A stretch of 64,000 nt of DNA from Megalobrama amblycephala. Its lineage: Eukaryota > Chordata > Actinopteri > Cypriniformes > Xenocyprididae. A program made the position numbers and the translations under genes. The notes below the pieces were generated by a model. It worked only from the letters and a program-made list of their open reading frames with translations. It was not told the DNA's origin and made no database searches. Position 1 is the stretch's first letter, and every line of letters starts with the position of its first letter. The DNA is taken from the NCBI RefSeq assembly GCF_018812025.1, contig NC_063054.1:22269308-22333307 (forward strand), given 5' to 3'. Shown here piece after piece: positions 42,001 through 56,400 of the stretch.

Positions 42001-43681
42001 CCCGGCTAGCATTGTTTTCCCAGTCCTGTGAGGAAAAATGAGAGAAGAGCTGCTCTCAAACTAATATCATGGCTTAAGATGTGCACAAATGGCCAGTACA
42101 CTACTGACTAGAGTTTTAAGGATATACGTGCATAAACTGATTCCTCTACCTGTGCTTTGCTGAGCAGGATCTCCAAACCATTTAGGAACTTTGCCAGAGG
42201 GCTGGAAAGACTGAATGCTAATATCCTCTCTATCACCATCGTGATCTGTGACACATAATACCATAGAGAGGTGTTAAGAGAAACAGTCAAAAGCTTTATC
42301 AAGCAAACATACTTTCAATTAGGTTACATCTCAAATGTTAAATGTTCACCTGAACAAGAGCGGGGTGTTCAGGCCAGTCGCTGAGGCGCTGTTTCACGGC
42401 CTTACTCAGCTGTTCTAGCCCTGGCAGACAGATCCGGGCCTGACTCATGTTAGGTTCTGTGTAGAAGTCATACGGCCCATCATTCTGCAGAATCAGTTTA
42501 GCTGGACCCCCTGAACCGCTAACTGTGTTTTGGAGAAGAGTGCTGAGGAGGAGCTGAGAGCCCATCAACTTAGGGTCCACTTCACAGTCTGAGAGAGAAG
42601 GGGAGAAACAGGGAAAGGTTAGATGACAAGATGCATTGGGACTGTGGTTTTGTGATCTGCATAAAATGATGCCTCCATACCCATTAGATGGTAGAAGCGG
42701 GCTATCAGTGGAGCTGTGATTTGATAGGATGAAACCAGGGCACTGATGTGGTGTTTGGTGTGATTGGTTGGCGAGTTGGGCTGGTACCAAAGTGACTGAG
42801 CGTAAGACAAGCAGAGACTCTGATGGACCTGGACCACTATGCTCATGCTGCTGACCAACATAAAGCTGCTTGTCTCACTAGATGACGACTCCATATCTGC
42901 ATCATCATCCTCTATGATTATTGGCTGATCGAGACTGGGTTCTGAAGTGATATCAGAAAAATCCTGTGGAGAAAACACATTATTGGCCAAAGTATAAAGT
43001 CTTACTGATCTGACAACTATGGAAAGGGCAACAAAACATGCAAATGTGTGTGAACAGATTAAAACACATAAAAACAAATGACTATTTTAGTCTATGTTAA
43101 CCTTGTGGTAGGATGGAAAAGAGCGCCTGAACTCCCTCTCCTCCTGCTGGTCCTCTGTTAGGCCTGAACCGTGCAGACGAGAACGGCTGCGATACAGACT
43201 GGCTTCCATCTGCTCTTTTTCTCTCGCTCTCTTCTCCTGCTCGTCCCACTCATTCACTATAGCCTGAACAAAACACAAAATCATTTTTGTAAAAATCACA
43301 ACATAGTGTGCTCACAAAAGCTGCTTTGTGAATATGTATTGTGAAAGGCGCTAAAAAAAAAAATTCAACTGAAAATGTTTCTCTGCAGGTTTACACATCT
43401 AATAGTAATAGTGACTAGGAAAAAAACTTTGAGTAAATATTTTCCTGAATAGATAATATTCTTGGATTTAAAACAAATAATGTTAACACTATTTTACAGT
43501 GTCCTTATTAAATGTTAAATGTAGTTACTATAGTAATAACTGTGAGTTATTATGCATAATTACATGCAACTAACCCTAAACCGTAACCTAAAATCGTAAC
43601 CCTACAGTAAATACACGTAGTTAATTAGTATTAAATCATTACTTAAGTGTATATAAATTAATTATTCTAAAATTATAACCA

Positions 43682-43745
<64 letters not shown>

Positions 43746-46700
43746 CATCAAAACTTTACTTAAAGCAAAACTTGAAATCCAAAAATTTAACTAAGTGAAT
43801 AGTTATAAAATAATAATACAATTACTAAAACAGAAATAAAGCTATATAGAAATAAAATAATAAAAATCACAAAAATTAAACAAAAATTAAAACTGAAAAT
43901 ATAAAAATAAAAGCTAATTCAAAATAATAATAAATACTTTAATACTACAATATAAAATATTAAAATAACACTGATATATACACATTATGTATTTATTTAT
44001 TTATTATAAAAAAGTTTGACACCACATTAAAAATCTGAGATCCAAAATCAAACTGAAATTAAATTCAAAACCTTTAAGACTTCCTCCTGTCATGTTCTTG
44101 ACAGGTTTTATTGTTGGGGATTCTGTACTTCATATCTCACCTGGCAAACATGTCTGAAGAGTTTTAGCGTCTCTCCACTGAGATGTCCGGCACTTAGCGT
44201 GTGACTCTGTATGTAGAGCAGCGCATTCAACAGCAACACTGCATGATCTGGGATCACGCGGCTGACCTCTATCGCTGGCAAATGCTTTCCCAGGCCCTTT
44301 AACATATGCATGCATTCCCTTGAACACAGGTAGTCTGCACAGGCCAGATCAGAGGATGCCGCTGGACTTGGAAAAGCTAGCATAGTGGACACGAGACGCG
44401 TCAGACCTGGTTGGGCAGTCATTGTGGAGGACACCTGAGATGCCAAGAGTCGCATGCCATGCTGCACCTGCAGAATTGCTGCCCTCAGGGGCACCACCAC
44501 ATCAGGGTAGAGCGGGTACTCCTCAACCAGACGCTGGGAAAAACGGTGCTGTGAAGCCTGCCAGACGGCCTCCTCCTTCAACAAACCTTGAATACCCAGC
44601 CTGGATTTTGGCCCAGGAGCTTGTAAGGCCTTTAGGAGGTGGGAAAGCAGGTCACCCACTGCAGCTGGTTGGCCGATGCTGCACAGATAGTGCTGGAGTT
44701 CCTGATATAGGTGACCATATTGGGGGTCAGGGGGGCGGCAGGCTTGTTTACGACTCAGTTCACAAATCTGCTCCTTCACCTGCTGCATACGGATCCACAA
44801 ATACCTAAAAAAAAAAAAACCCCACACAAAAGAGTTTTCAACATCAAATTGGAAGTCCGTAGAGATAAACCCGATATTAAAATTCTTGCCAACAAAGATA
44901 AGCAAATAATTTTTTCAAGTTGTGTCTGATAACCGATACATAGCCAAATAAATTTAAGGATTCACTTGAAGTATAACATGACAGCAAAGGTAATCTAAAT
45001 GTAAAAATAGGGGAGATGAGCAAATCCAGTATCGGTTGACAATTGCTGAAAATCTTTAATAACGGCCGATAACTGATAAGGTGCTGCTATCCATACAAAT
45101 CTGCATAGTAGACTGTAAAAACAGGGAAATTGATATTGGCTGAAAATCCCGATAACTGACATGGTGCCAATATCTTGTGCATCCATGCAAATCTGCGTAG
45201 TAGGTTGTGAAAACAGGGGCATAAACAATTAAATATCAAATATCGGTGGAGACTTGTTCAAAATCTCTAATATCAGCCAATAACTGATCTAGTACAACGT
45301 CTCGTGCATCCGCTAAAAATTGCATAGTAGACTGTACCAGAAGTAATGGAAGCTGGATGTTTTGTTACCTGATGCGAGGATGCTGGAAGCTGTCAGTTGT
45401 GCTACTCTCCTCAAGCTCCGCCCCTGTGAGCAGCTGTGAGGAGAGACTCCGCCCTCTCCACTCTTCCTGTAACAAAGCAAGCTGAGAGAGACAAAGACAG
45501 TCATCTTAAGTTGTCTTGCATTTGTAGATGAAAGGTTGCAATAGGTTTTTAGAATTAGCCACTTGCGAGCTTCTTACCTCCTCTTGTGCATAGCGGAGTT
45601 TATACCCCCTTTTTACTGCAGGATCAAAAATTGTTTGTGGAGCCCAAACTTGGATTTGCAGCAAACCCATATTCACCCAGAAAACTCCAGAGCGGGCAAG
45701 CTGGACCGAATCCTGTGCCCGGTTGTGTGCAAACTGTGTCAAGCATGTGACTAATGTATCCAGAAAGCCCTCTGGTAGCAGGTTTTCAGGTAGGCCTTCT
45801 CTGAGGGCGATCTGAATCTCCTGGGCAGCACCAATGGGGTCCTGGCCTTCAGTTAGACTGTCACAGGATTCTGCATAGCTCTCCTGTAAACCTGGAGACA
45901 ACAGCTCAGAGAGCGACTGCAGCTGTCTACGCAACACAAGTCCTTGCAACCTACAGTCAGTTAATCTACAGAGAATGAGAGAAGGAATGAGAGACAGAAC
46001 AATAAAAATTAATCATTGCACAATAGAAATGACATTGAAAATATATGAAAAAGTTAAATAAAAAATATAAAACAAAATAATATTATAATATTAAAATGCC
46101 ATACTGTACTAAAATTTTCAAAATCCAACATGACATGTATCCATGTTTCTCAACTAGGTATGATATGTGGTCTCTACCTGAAGTCAGCAAGCTCAGGCAT
46201 AGCCATATTATCCCAGATCACAGCACTCAGATCTTGTAGCTGCCCGGTTCTCTCTCTCCACTCGCCCAGGGTCACCCGTGATGATGACAGGAGGTGTGAC
46301 CCTGATGGATCCCATCGGCCGCCAACATCAGTGTTGCTCAGAACTCCCAGCATGCAGCGGGACCACACTGCACGACTCAGCATGCCAGGACCCTTCATAT
46401 CAACAAACATCACAGCAAGGTTATTTATACATGTTAAATAACATGTTAAATACAAAAAACAAAACAAAAAAGCACTTAATATTTATAGCTCTTCCTCCAC
46501 AAACACACACACACCGTATCAGATGGTCCCAACAGTGATCTGGAGCTCATGTGCTCCTCAGGGTTCAGTGGATTCCACTTCAGCCAACGGTCAGGGTCAG
46601 AGGTCACACTGCTGCTCCATAATGCTGCCAGTGTCTCAGACAGCAGCTCACACCACACCAGCGGCAGCTCCTCCACGGGCTGGTGAGGGAATTAAAACAA

Positions 46701-49700
46701 GAATGAAAAATGAGATGAACTGAAATTCATATATTAGTCCCTAGTGAAGCATGTGATTCTCAGAAAACGTAGAAATACATAAATTATCTATAAAGAATTC
46801 CTAAGTCAAACTTATAAACTTAAAAAATGTTTAACAAAAGTCATTTGTATTGTTATAATAAATGTAACAAATCAGTTGAAGCTTGTCAAATATGATTAAA
46901 CATTAATTTTATTATTAAACAAAATTAAACATGGTCATTCATAATAACACCAGAATGATTATAATAAAGGTGTTTTGACAGACCCTCTCAGTGCCTAGCA
47001 GGAACCAGAGAGGCTGCAGCTGTCGGATGTTCATGGGAGTCGACTGCATACAGAAACGCAGATGGTTAGAGAAGGACCTGCGCAGACCATCTTCTGCCTT
47101 TTTATTGCCTCTGTAAAGCAAAATATATAACACAATATAAATAAACACAGAACAAAAAACACCTTATTAAACAGCCTTGCTACAAGATCCTACTTCTTTG
47201 CAAAATCAAGTGCCAATTTCAAGTTTTGTTGTTAACTAAATCTATTAAAAATATTTTTTTATAATTTAAATAAAAAAAAAAAAAAAAGATGAAAAACTTC
47301 AACATAAAAAAGAAAGAAAATTAGAAATTCTGCCTGGCAACTAACTGAAATCAAATAAATTTAAGGTGAAGTACTAAGATTACTAAAACTTCAACTCAAA
47401 TAAAAATAAATTCAAACTAATAATAGAAATATATTTAAAACTTATAAAAATGACAAAAAGCACAACACAATTACTAAAACAATTTTCATGAAAACTGAAC
47501 ATAAAAATAAAATCTAATTCAAAATATTAATACTATAATAGTAAAATAACAGTGTCAATGTCACTAACCTGCCAAATACTTGTTTTATAATAGTTAATAA
47601 TTTAATAAACATCATCATACCCTGGTGTGACTGACAGGTACAGCAGGTCTGTGGTGACTTTCATCTGGTTAAGTACCGCCAGCTCCTCCAGCGCTGGCCA
47701 CAGTTGAGCCCTGCGTGCAAGCTGCAGTAACACCTCCCTGCCTGGTGCGGCACTGTCTCCCACTTCCTCCTCATTATCTTCAGACAGAGAGTCCAGCAGG
47801 CCACAGGAAGCCATATGACCCTGCTGCTGATCCACACAGCTCACAAGCCTCTCCAGGACACCTGGATAGAAAGATTAATACATTCTGTGTTATTAAACTA
47901 AGGTGTCAGGGTTTGCCTGGTTGTATGGTCTAGCACTAACATCTAATGCCCAAAATTCTTAAGAATTAGTCAAAAATATAAGGTAAACTTTTAAATGTAA
48001 GCTTTACCTGAGTTCTGAGGCTCCAGCAGAACGTTGGCCTGAAGCACCAGACCCCAAGCTTCCAGCAGAGCCTCTTTTGAGTCAATACCCATGGCCACAC
48101 CACGGAGACGAGACACCTCTTGTTTCCATAGTGATGCGAGGCTGCTGTCGAGGCGCAGGTCCCTAACATCCAATGCCCTGCACAGCACTCGCAAACGGGC
48201 TGCACATTCAGCCACCGCCTCCAGCTGCACAGAAAAGATTGAGGGATTATTTTAGGTCAGTTAGAATGGAGGATTGAAATAAATACTTCTGATACTTTTG
48301 ATAGAATTTCTCCATTTATTTTTGGGTGCTTGCCTCTTTTTATTTATATTAGACATACAAAACCATTCAAAAGTTTGGGGTAAGATTTTCATTTTATTTT
48401 ATTTTTTTTTAAAGGTGCCCTAGAACTTAAAAAAAAAAAAAAAAGATGTAATATAAGTCTAAAGTGTCCCCTGAATGTGTCTGTGAAGTTTCAGCTCAAA
48501 ATACCCCATATATATTTTTTTAATTCATTTTTTTAACTGCCTATTTTGGGGCATCATTATAAATGAGCCGATTCAGGGCTACTGGCCCTTTAATTCTCGT
48601 GCTCCACGCCCCAAGAGCTTGTGCTTGCCTTGAACAGTGCATAAACAAAGTTTACACAGCTAATATAACCCTCAAATGGAGCTTTACAAAGTGTTCGTCA
48701 TGCATGCGGCATGCATGCGTCGGATTATGTGAGTATTGTATACTGTTATATTGTTTACATCTGATTCTGAATGAATTTGAGGCTGTGCTCCGTGGCTAAC
48801 GGCTAATGCTACACTGTTGGAGAGATCTATAAAGAATGAAGTTGTGTTTATGAATTATACAGACTGCAAGTGTTTAATAATGAAAATAGCGACGGCTCTT
48901 GTCTCCGTGAATACAGTAAGAAACGATGGTAACTTTAACCACATTTAACAGTACATTAGCAACATGCTAACGAAACATTTAGAAAGACAGTTTACAAATA
49001 TCACTAAAAATATCATGATATCATGGATCATGTCAGTTATTATTGCTCCATCTGCCATTTTTCGCTATTGTTCTTGCTTGCTTACCTAGTCTGTTGATTC
49101 ACCTGTGCAAATCCAGACGTTACTGGCTGCCCTTGTCTAATGCCTTTCATAATGTTGGGAACATGGGCTGGCATATGCAAATACTGGGGCGTACACCCCG
49201 ACTGTTACATAACAGTCGGTGTTATGTTGAGATTCGCCTGTTCTTCGGAGGTCTTTTAAACAAATGAGATTTATATAAGAAGGAGGAAACAATGGAGTTT
49301 GAGACTCACTGTATGTCATTTCCATGTACTGAACTCTTGTTATTTGACTATGCCAAGATAAATTCAATTTTTCATTCGAGGGCACCTTTAAAGGAATTAA
49401 TACCATTTATTTAGAAAGAACATATTAAATTGATCTAAGGTGACAGTAAAGAGATTTATAATGTTACAAAAGTACTGATAATAAGAAATGAAATGTTTCT
49501 TGAGCAGCAAATCAGCATATTAGAATGATTTCTGAAGGATCATGAGACACTGAAGACTGGAGTAATGGAATAAATTATGGAATGGAATGTAAAAAAAAGG
49601 TTTTAAAATATTGAAATAAAAAAAGTTATTTTAAATTGCAATAATATTTATATACTGCTGTATTTTAGATCAAATAAATGCAACTTTTTTTTCACCATTC

Positions 49701-50364
49701 ACAGACCTTTTGAACACAAATATATACAACTATCCATATTCTATATATTGCCTAACCTTGAACGGCAGTGGCTTTCCTAATGTCTTCTGAATGCCCTTCA
49801 GAGCAGAGGCCACAGCCACGGAGCTGGAAAGTGTGTTCTGGATGGCCATGGAGATGGTGTGTAATTCCTGTTGGCCTCTGAAATTAACATATTCATATAT
49901 ACATATAAAACAAACACTAAAGAGAACATTACATTTTTTTACCATGTAATAAGTCCATTACTCACTCATAGTCACTATCCCCCATCAAAAGCTGAGGCAG
50001 CCGCAAAATTAAGTTTTTGTGCACCCACTGCCAGTGCAGGGACAGCACACACACCCCCCGTGTATCCGCAGACAGAGAGTTACACACTAGCCAGAAACGA
50101 TCCCTCCACTGCAGCAGCTGCAGGATCTGGACACACAATCACATCACTGTAAACCAACTGCAGAACAGAGCAGCGTGGCTATAATGAAACCGCTCTGAGG
50201 AACAAGGTTCTGACCTCAAACATGAGGTGGTCAGAGATGTAGGGCTGGCCAGACTGCACGGCTTGCAGTACGAATGAATCCCACACGTCAAAAAACGAGC
50301 GCAGGTGGACCAACACTGGATGCGGCAGGTGCCCTATGTCCACTGTCCCTATAAAACCCAAATA

Positions 50365-50437
<73 letters not shown>

Positions 50438-53400
50438 AATAGTCACATACAACTTAGTGTTTTCACGTCTCTTGGAAGTGTTTGAGTACCTTTTGAGAAG
50501 GCTGTGGCAAGTCTAAGGGCACTGTTATGAGGTGACGTATTTCCAGCACTGCTGTTAATAGCTGCTCTTTCCTCTCGGTCCATCAGCAATATGATTCTTA
50601 AAAACATAAAACATAATACATATAATTTTTACTACAAAAACATTCCAGTAAAACAGAATAAGGACTTACCTGTTAGCAACAGCGTTTAGTGCCTCCATGA
50701 ATTCCATGTATCTCTCTTCATCCTCAAAGTTGCAGGTGTTGGCCAAGATGTCCAAATACTGCTTGTTCCAGCGCATGTCTACCAAAATCCTGTAGTCATC
50801 TGGAGAAGAATAAAATTGAGTAATTTCACAAGTCTGAACATTATAGGATTGCATATAAATATATATATATATATTTTTGGAATATGATTCTCAATGTATT
50901 TAACTTCCATAACTTCAGAATAAAATTCAATGTTTAGCAGAAAATAATATAGGGTGGGTCTTTTATCTATCAGGACTTGATTGAATTATTTGGTCATTTA
51001 GATGAATATTATATCATAATATTGTTTTTCCATACTCACACGGCTTTATTTAGACCATCAGAAAGATGTTTAAAAGGTAGAGACAGTTATTACAGTTTGA
51101 TGAAAGTTATAGTCACTGATTATTAGTGCACAAAGGCATTTTCTAAGAAAAAAAATAAGGTTATAACTTCAAGTGGTATATGTACCTGTGCTGTGAGGCT
51201 GCAAAAGCTCTGCCAGACATTTGCCTTTCCCAATGAGCTTGCTGTTAAATACAGCCTTCAGTGCTGTGCATCCTGCCTCCAACTGCATCAGAGCTGCATC
51301 TGCAAGGACAAGTATGATCTCAGGACTGTGGCAGACAATCACTCAAGTAGTATGGTTATACAAGCTACACATTAAAAGGCATTCTTTTTCCTATACAGCC
51401 TACCTGGTGCATGTTTGTAAGTTTTGGTGAGGTGAGAAAGCCAGCTGGTTCTGAGCACCCAATCACTGTGAGAAGCTCTTTCTGTCAGTATATTAACTGC
51501 TGTCGGGAGGAGGCGCAATGCATTCTCAGCTCCTCCGTCCAGTCCTCCTCCAGAAAACTGTAGCCCATCCAGTACAGCACCGCTCTGCATCGCCCTCTGC
51601 AGGTCAACTAGGCTCAGTGGACGATTCCTGAATCGGTAAAAGATAATTATACAAGATTAGTGTTGTTAACACTAAATATTTTTTTTCCTAACATTTTTGC
51701 TAATTGAAATAATCAGCTCAAAACTAGAACAAAATAAAATGAACAATTAATTTAGTGTTATGATTCAGTTATTATTGCAGTTTCTAAGTAGCTAGGTATT
51801 TTATCTTTCTATCTTACTTACTGAATATATATATCAACATTGAAAATGGAAATTAAAGTAAAATTTAAATTAAAATTAAAAACTGTAATAACTTTTAAGT
51901 AATAAATTGTAATAACGTTAATAAACACAAATATTAGTACAATCTCATTAACACCAATAAAGTGGCTGGTAATGAAATACAAATTGATTTGTAAGTATGT
52001 TCTGACCTTTTTCCGTAAAGGCTGAGAGTGTTGAGGCAGTACAGGAGGACCTGTCCGTCTCTCTGGACACTGGAAAAACACGAGTCCTCAGTGCACAGCA
52101 GGGCTGAGGGGATGCGGTCTGGCCACACGCCCGCACACAGCAGCCCACTGCCCCAGTCCTCAGAGTCCAGCACTGCCAACTGCCTCTCTATGATGTCCTG
52201 TGCCATCTGAGACAGGAATTAAAAGGTGGGGTTGATGATTTGATTATGGCATCATATATCTTTAACTTGTCATGCTTATTGAAAAAATGTCTATGAACCT
52301 GCTGGTTGGCAGTGGTGCGCTGACAGAAAGCATAAGCCTCTCCACAGGCCTGTAGAAGGGCACTGGGAAGATCCACACCCCTCTGAAGCTGACCCGACAA
52401 CAGAGACGCAGCATGGAGCAGAGATGACATGGATGATGCAGGTGAGTCTAGAAGACGTTAAAAAGAGAACAGTCATTAATACTTAAACGCATACCTCGGG
52501 ACATCATTCACTACCCTCCTCCTCATTCATTAAAGTTAGACATCAGCATTCTAAGTATTCCTCAATCTATTAATTATAAACAATATAATAAGAAAAAAAA
52601 TTGAATGATTGAAGTCTGCTTTCTAATTATTTTTTGTAAAAAAAGTGCATAGGATACCCAAGGTATGTAATAGTGTAAGTATATTTTTTTCTGTGCAACA
52701 ATTGAATCTCTTATGACTCAATAGATGCAATTCACCTTTATTCCTCAAGGTGGCAATGTCTGATACACAATGATGACAAATGTTTCACTAATAATTGCCA
52801 CAGACATATAACAAAAGAATACACAAATATCATCAGCAATACTTGAAATGGCTCAGCAATTTACTGCAGAGAAAGTACTGTATGCAATCAATGTTGCTGT
52901 CACTTGATGGTGGATCTGGTGAAGAAGCTGTCAGGGATCAAAATATTGATTTTGAAGACATTGAAAACAATAGTATTGAGAATATTTGAGATCACCAATA
53001 TGATCAGCCATATGCTGAATGTACTGGGAAAATGAGCTCTGACGATGATAGTGATGATGGTAAAAACCATCTGCTCAAATCAAACTTTTCAAAAGGTAAC
53101 TAAATATGGTTTATTTTATTCTTTTGTAATTGTTATTATAATATCAGGAGAGGTTTTATACTATTGAGGAAGTTAAAGATCCATCAGGGTTAGATACAGA
53201 TCTGGGTCGCTAAAGATTTGTGAAACATTTAACCCTGCATTTATGGGTTAAAACATCACTAAACATCACTATTAATCACAGACGCACCCCATATAGTCTT
53301 CTTGATTTCCGAATGAATGGAGATGAGCAGGTCGCACACACAGTCTCCTGTCACACCCAGGGTGTGTAAAACCATCTTTAGATCCAGAGTGTCCCAGCAT

Positions 53401-56400
53401 ACACCCTCATGCTCGCCAGGAATGTAGATCTCAACACCACGGTTCCTCATGGCTCGAGAGATTTCTCCGTGTGTGGGATCCATGGTGAGGAACAACCTGA
53501 AACACAGTGTGAAACAGGATTGAGCAAAAGCAGATCTGTACTTTCACATGGCAAAATGAGGTTGGAATCTGTTTAGCTGGAAGTTGTGTCAGTTTATGCT
53601 TTGATTGTACCTGAAGTTAGGGTGGGGGGTGATGGTGGGTGTGGTTCCATCAATAATTCCTCGTTCATTAATGGTTAATGACCCGCCAGGCTCCAGGAGG
53701 GCATTGAGTCGATCCAACACTGAAGGGCTGAAACACACATACATAGTTAATTTAAGAAATTTCATATTACATCTGGTCTATCTGGAAAACTTGATTCTGA
53801 TTGGTCAATTATGGCATTCTTCAGCCAAGTATTTTATTTTATTTTTATTTTTTCATTATGCTATTCATGTCTTGTATCACTCTGCACTCTTTCTTAAGTA
53901 ACTTAAAACTCAAATCAATATATATATTTTTTTAATTAATTTTAAATTAAATCTGATTTCATAAGTAGTCTTTAAATTAAACAATTATAAGATAATTCCT
54001 GCTTCCTGTTGGATAACTCATGTTTTATTTTTCAGTAATGAGTTGACAAGATAATGTTAACAAGAGTGTTATGTCAGCAGGTGGCTACAAATCAGTCATT
54101 GAATCATTTACTCAACTGATTCATTTAAGGAGACCTATTATGCAAAATTCACTTTTGCATGGTGTTTGGACATAAATGTGTGTTGGCAGTTAGCACCACC
54201 CTATAGAGATAAAAATCCAACCACTCCTTTTTTTAATCCCCATAAATCATAAGCAATGTCTCAGAACAAGCCGTTTCCAGATCCCTGGCAGTGTGACGTC
54301 ACATTAGCCATAGGCCCCGCCCACGACTGTTGACAGACACTGCCGTTTTAACATAGAACCACCCTGAGTGAGTTCACAGCGAGTTCACAGTCCGCCATTA
54401 CTCCACTGACAAGAACGTCTCCCAAGCGTTTTAGGTGTTCTGCAGCTGGATGGATTAATCCACATAGCTCTCTCCATTTACTCCCTAAATCTGAGCCGCT
54501 GAAGACGAGGTGGATTAATTTTGTTTTCCAAGAAAATGCTCCCTCAACTCTACCGAAATTCATTTATGTCTGCGCAAATCATTTCACACCGGACTTTGTG
54601 AACGAATGTCAATACAAAGGGACAATACAAAACAGAGGTTGTGCTAAAAATGTGTTACTCAAGGATAGATCAGTAAACTGTTCGTGATCCAGCTTACAGC
54701 CTCCAGAGTGATACTGGATACGGCAGTAATGAAGGTGAGAGCACTTTATTACAGTTCATCAGAGTTGATTTACGGATATAATATTTACCAGTTTATTAAG
54801 CACCACCTGAAAAGGCATAAGGTCTTTATATATTTGTTTACTGTTAGTTTTAATGAGTATTTGTGTAATTCGCTGTGTATGTTGATGATAATGCAAGGGA
54901 GAGAGAGAGAGAGAGAGAGAGTTTATGGATAATATTTTAATTCACAATTGCACTGTGTTTTATTAAACTCTTACAGTGATTTTCTAGAGTGAAAACGGAC
55001 ACTTCATCTTTTGTGTGAAGTTAAGTACAATAAACATCATAAAACTCATCTGTAAAGTTTTGGCCATCATTCGGACGGGGTCCGGTACAAAAGGCTTGTA
55101 CTAATATAGTGGAAGAAGACAATATAAGTTATAACCGTAATTGAACTAAACTATACCTGTTCAATTTCAGTGCAGCATATAATCGCAGTTTCTGACATTG
55201 TGTCCTGAATGACTCCTGACACCAGAGAATCAGCTCTTGAAGCTCCGCCCTCTTAGGCAGAGCGCAGCAGCTCATTTGCATTTAAAGGGCACACATTGAA
55301 AAGGCATGTTTTTCCTCAACCCGAAAAAGTGTAAATTTTAATATGCTATAAAAAATTATCTGTGGGGTATTTTGAGCTAAAACTTCACATGCACACTCTG
55401 GGGACATCAGAGACTTCTTTTACATCTTGTAAAATGGGGCATAATAGGTCCCCTTTAAAACACAGACTTGACTTAAATTAGTCATATTATTCTTTATTAA
55501 AATGTGTCTCTACAAATCCACTAAGTGATTTTGTTTAAGCAAAAGAGTGTTTAAGCATTTTAATAATTTTAAGAAAGATCTGTTTAAAACATCTGACCTG
55601 CAGAAGTTGACATTGTCCATGAGCAACCAGTCTCCAGCCTGCAGCGCCTGAACTAATGTCCCATCCAGCCACTCAAAGCCACCATGAGTCCAGCCGTCCT
55701 GCATCTGAGCCAAACGCTCCTTCAGTAGAGTGAAGTCCATCTGCAGCTTTGACATGTCTGCAGGGGACAATCAAAGATTATATCACACTCAAAGTGTTTT
55801 AAATGGATTATAAAGCACAAAATAAAGAATTATTTTTTCATTTATTTAAACATTTTATTTATATTTAAATAATATAATTTTACATTTCTAATTTCAAATA
55901 ATAGTAAATAATTATATAATAATTTTAATATAATTTTTATTATAATTTTCAAAAGATTCTTACTGATGCTACCTGCCATGGTTAGCCAAAAATTTTACAG
56001 GGCTGACAAGTCGACAAGCAGAATTCACATTCAAAGAAAACCAAATGTTCACTCACAGAAAACCAAATGTTCAAGTTTGCAATGCATATACAGGAAAAAT
56101 ACTTAGTAGTGTAGTGTCCTTACCCGTTAAGACCTTGAGTTTAGTGTTGAGTTTGTGCAGCAGAACAATAATGACCTCCAATTTGTTTAAAGCCTCAAAT
56201 GTGACCATGCCCTCTGTGGTATCCAGACCCTCCTCTCGCAGCCAGCGGCGGAAAGTGCTCCACGTACTCAACAGGAACTCAGTGTCCTGCACTGCCCCAT
56301 CCAATGACATCAGGCCTCGCCTGGTCACCATGGCAACCACATAGTCCATGCTCTCCAAAACCTGCTGCCATGGCCGTATGATGTCCACCTAAAACAGAAC

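Larger units (their letters stand above)
54129..55454 (+). mobile_element. TTAA-flanked element with THAP-like remnant (Kolobok-type candidate)
   Basis: TTAA at 54125-54128 and 55455-55458 flank ends GGAGACCTATTATGC and GCATAATAGGTCCCCT, inverted repeats differing by a lost base. The right subterminal region (about 55360-55425) shares text with the 40856 and 48413 elements. A plus-strand frame around 54430-54690 reads as a THAP-like zinc-finger piece. THAP domains and TTAA targets together are typical of Kolobok transposons. Confidence 0.7.

Noticed and set aside
44108..44905. The 265-codon frame as a separate gene
   Set aside because: It is the 664-nt mdn1 exon 44141-44804 with read-through into both flanking introns.
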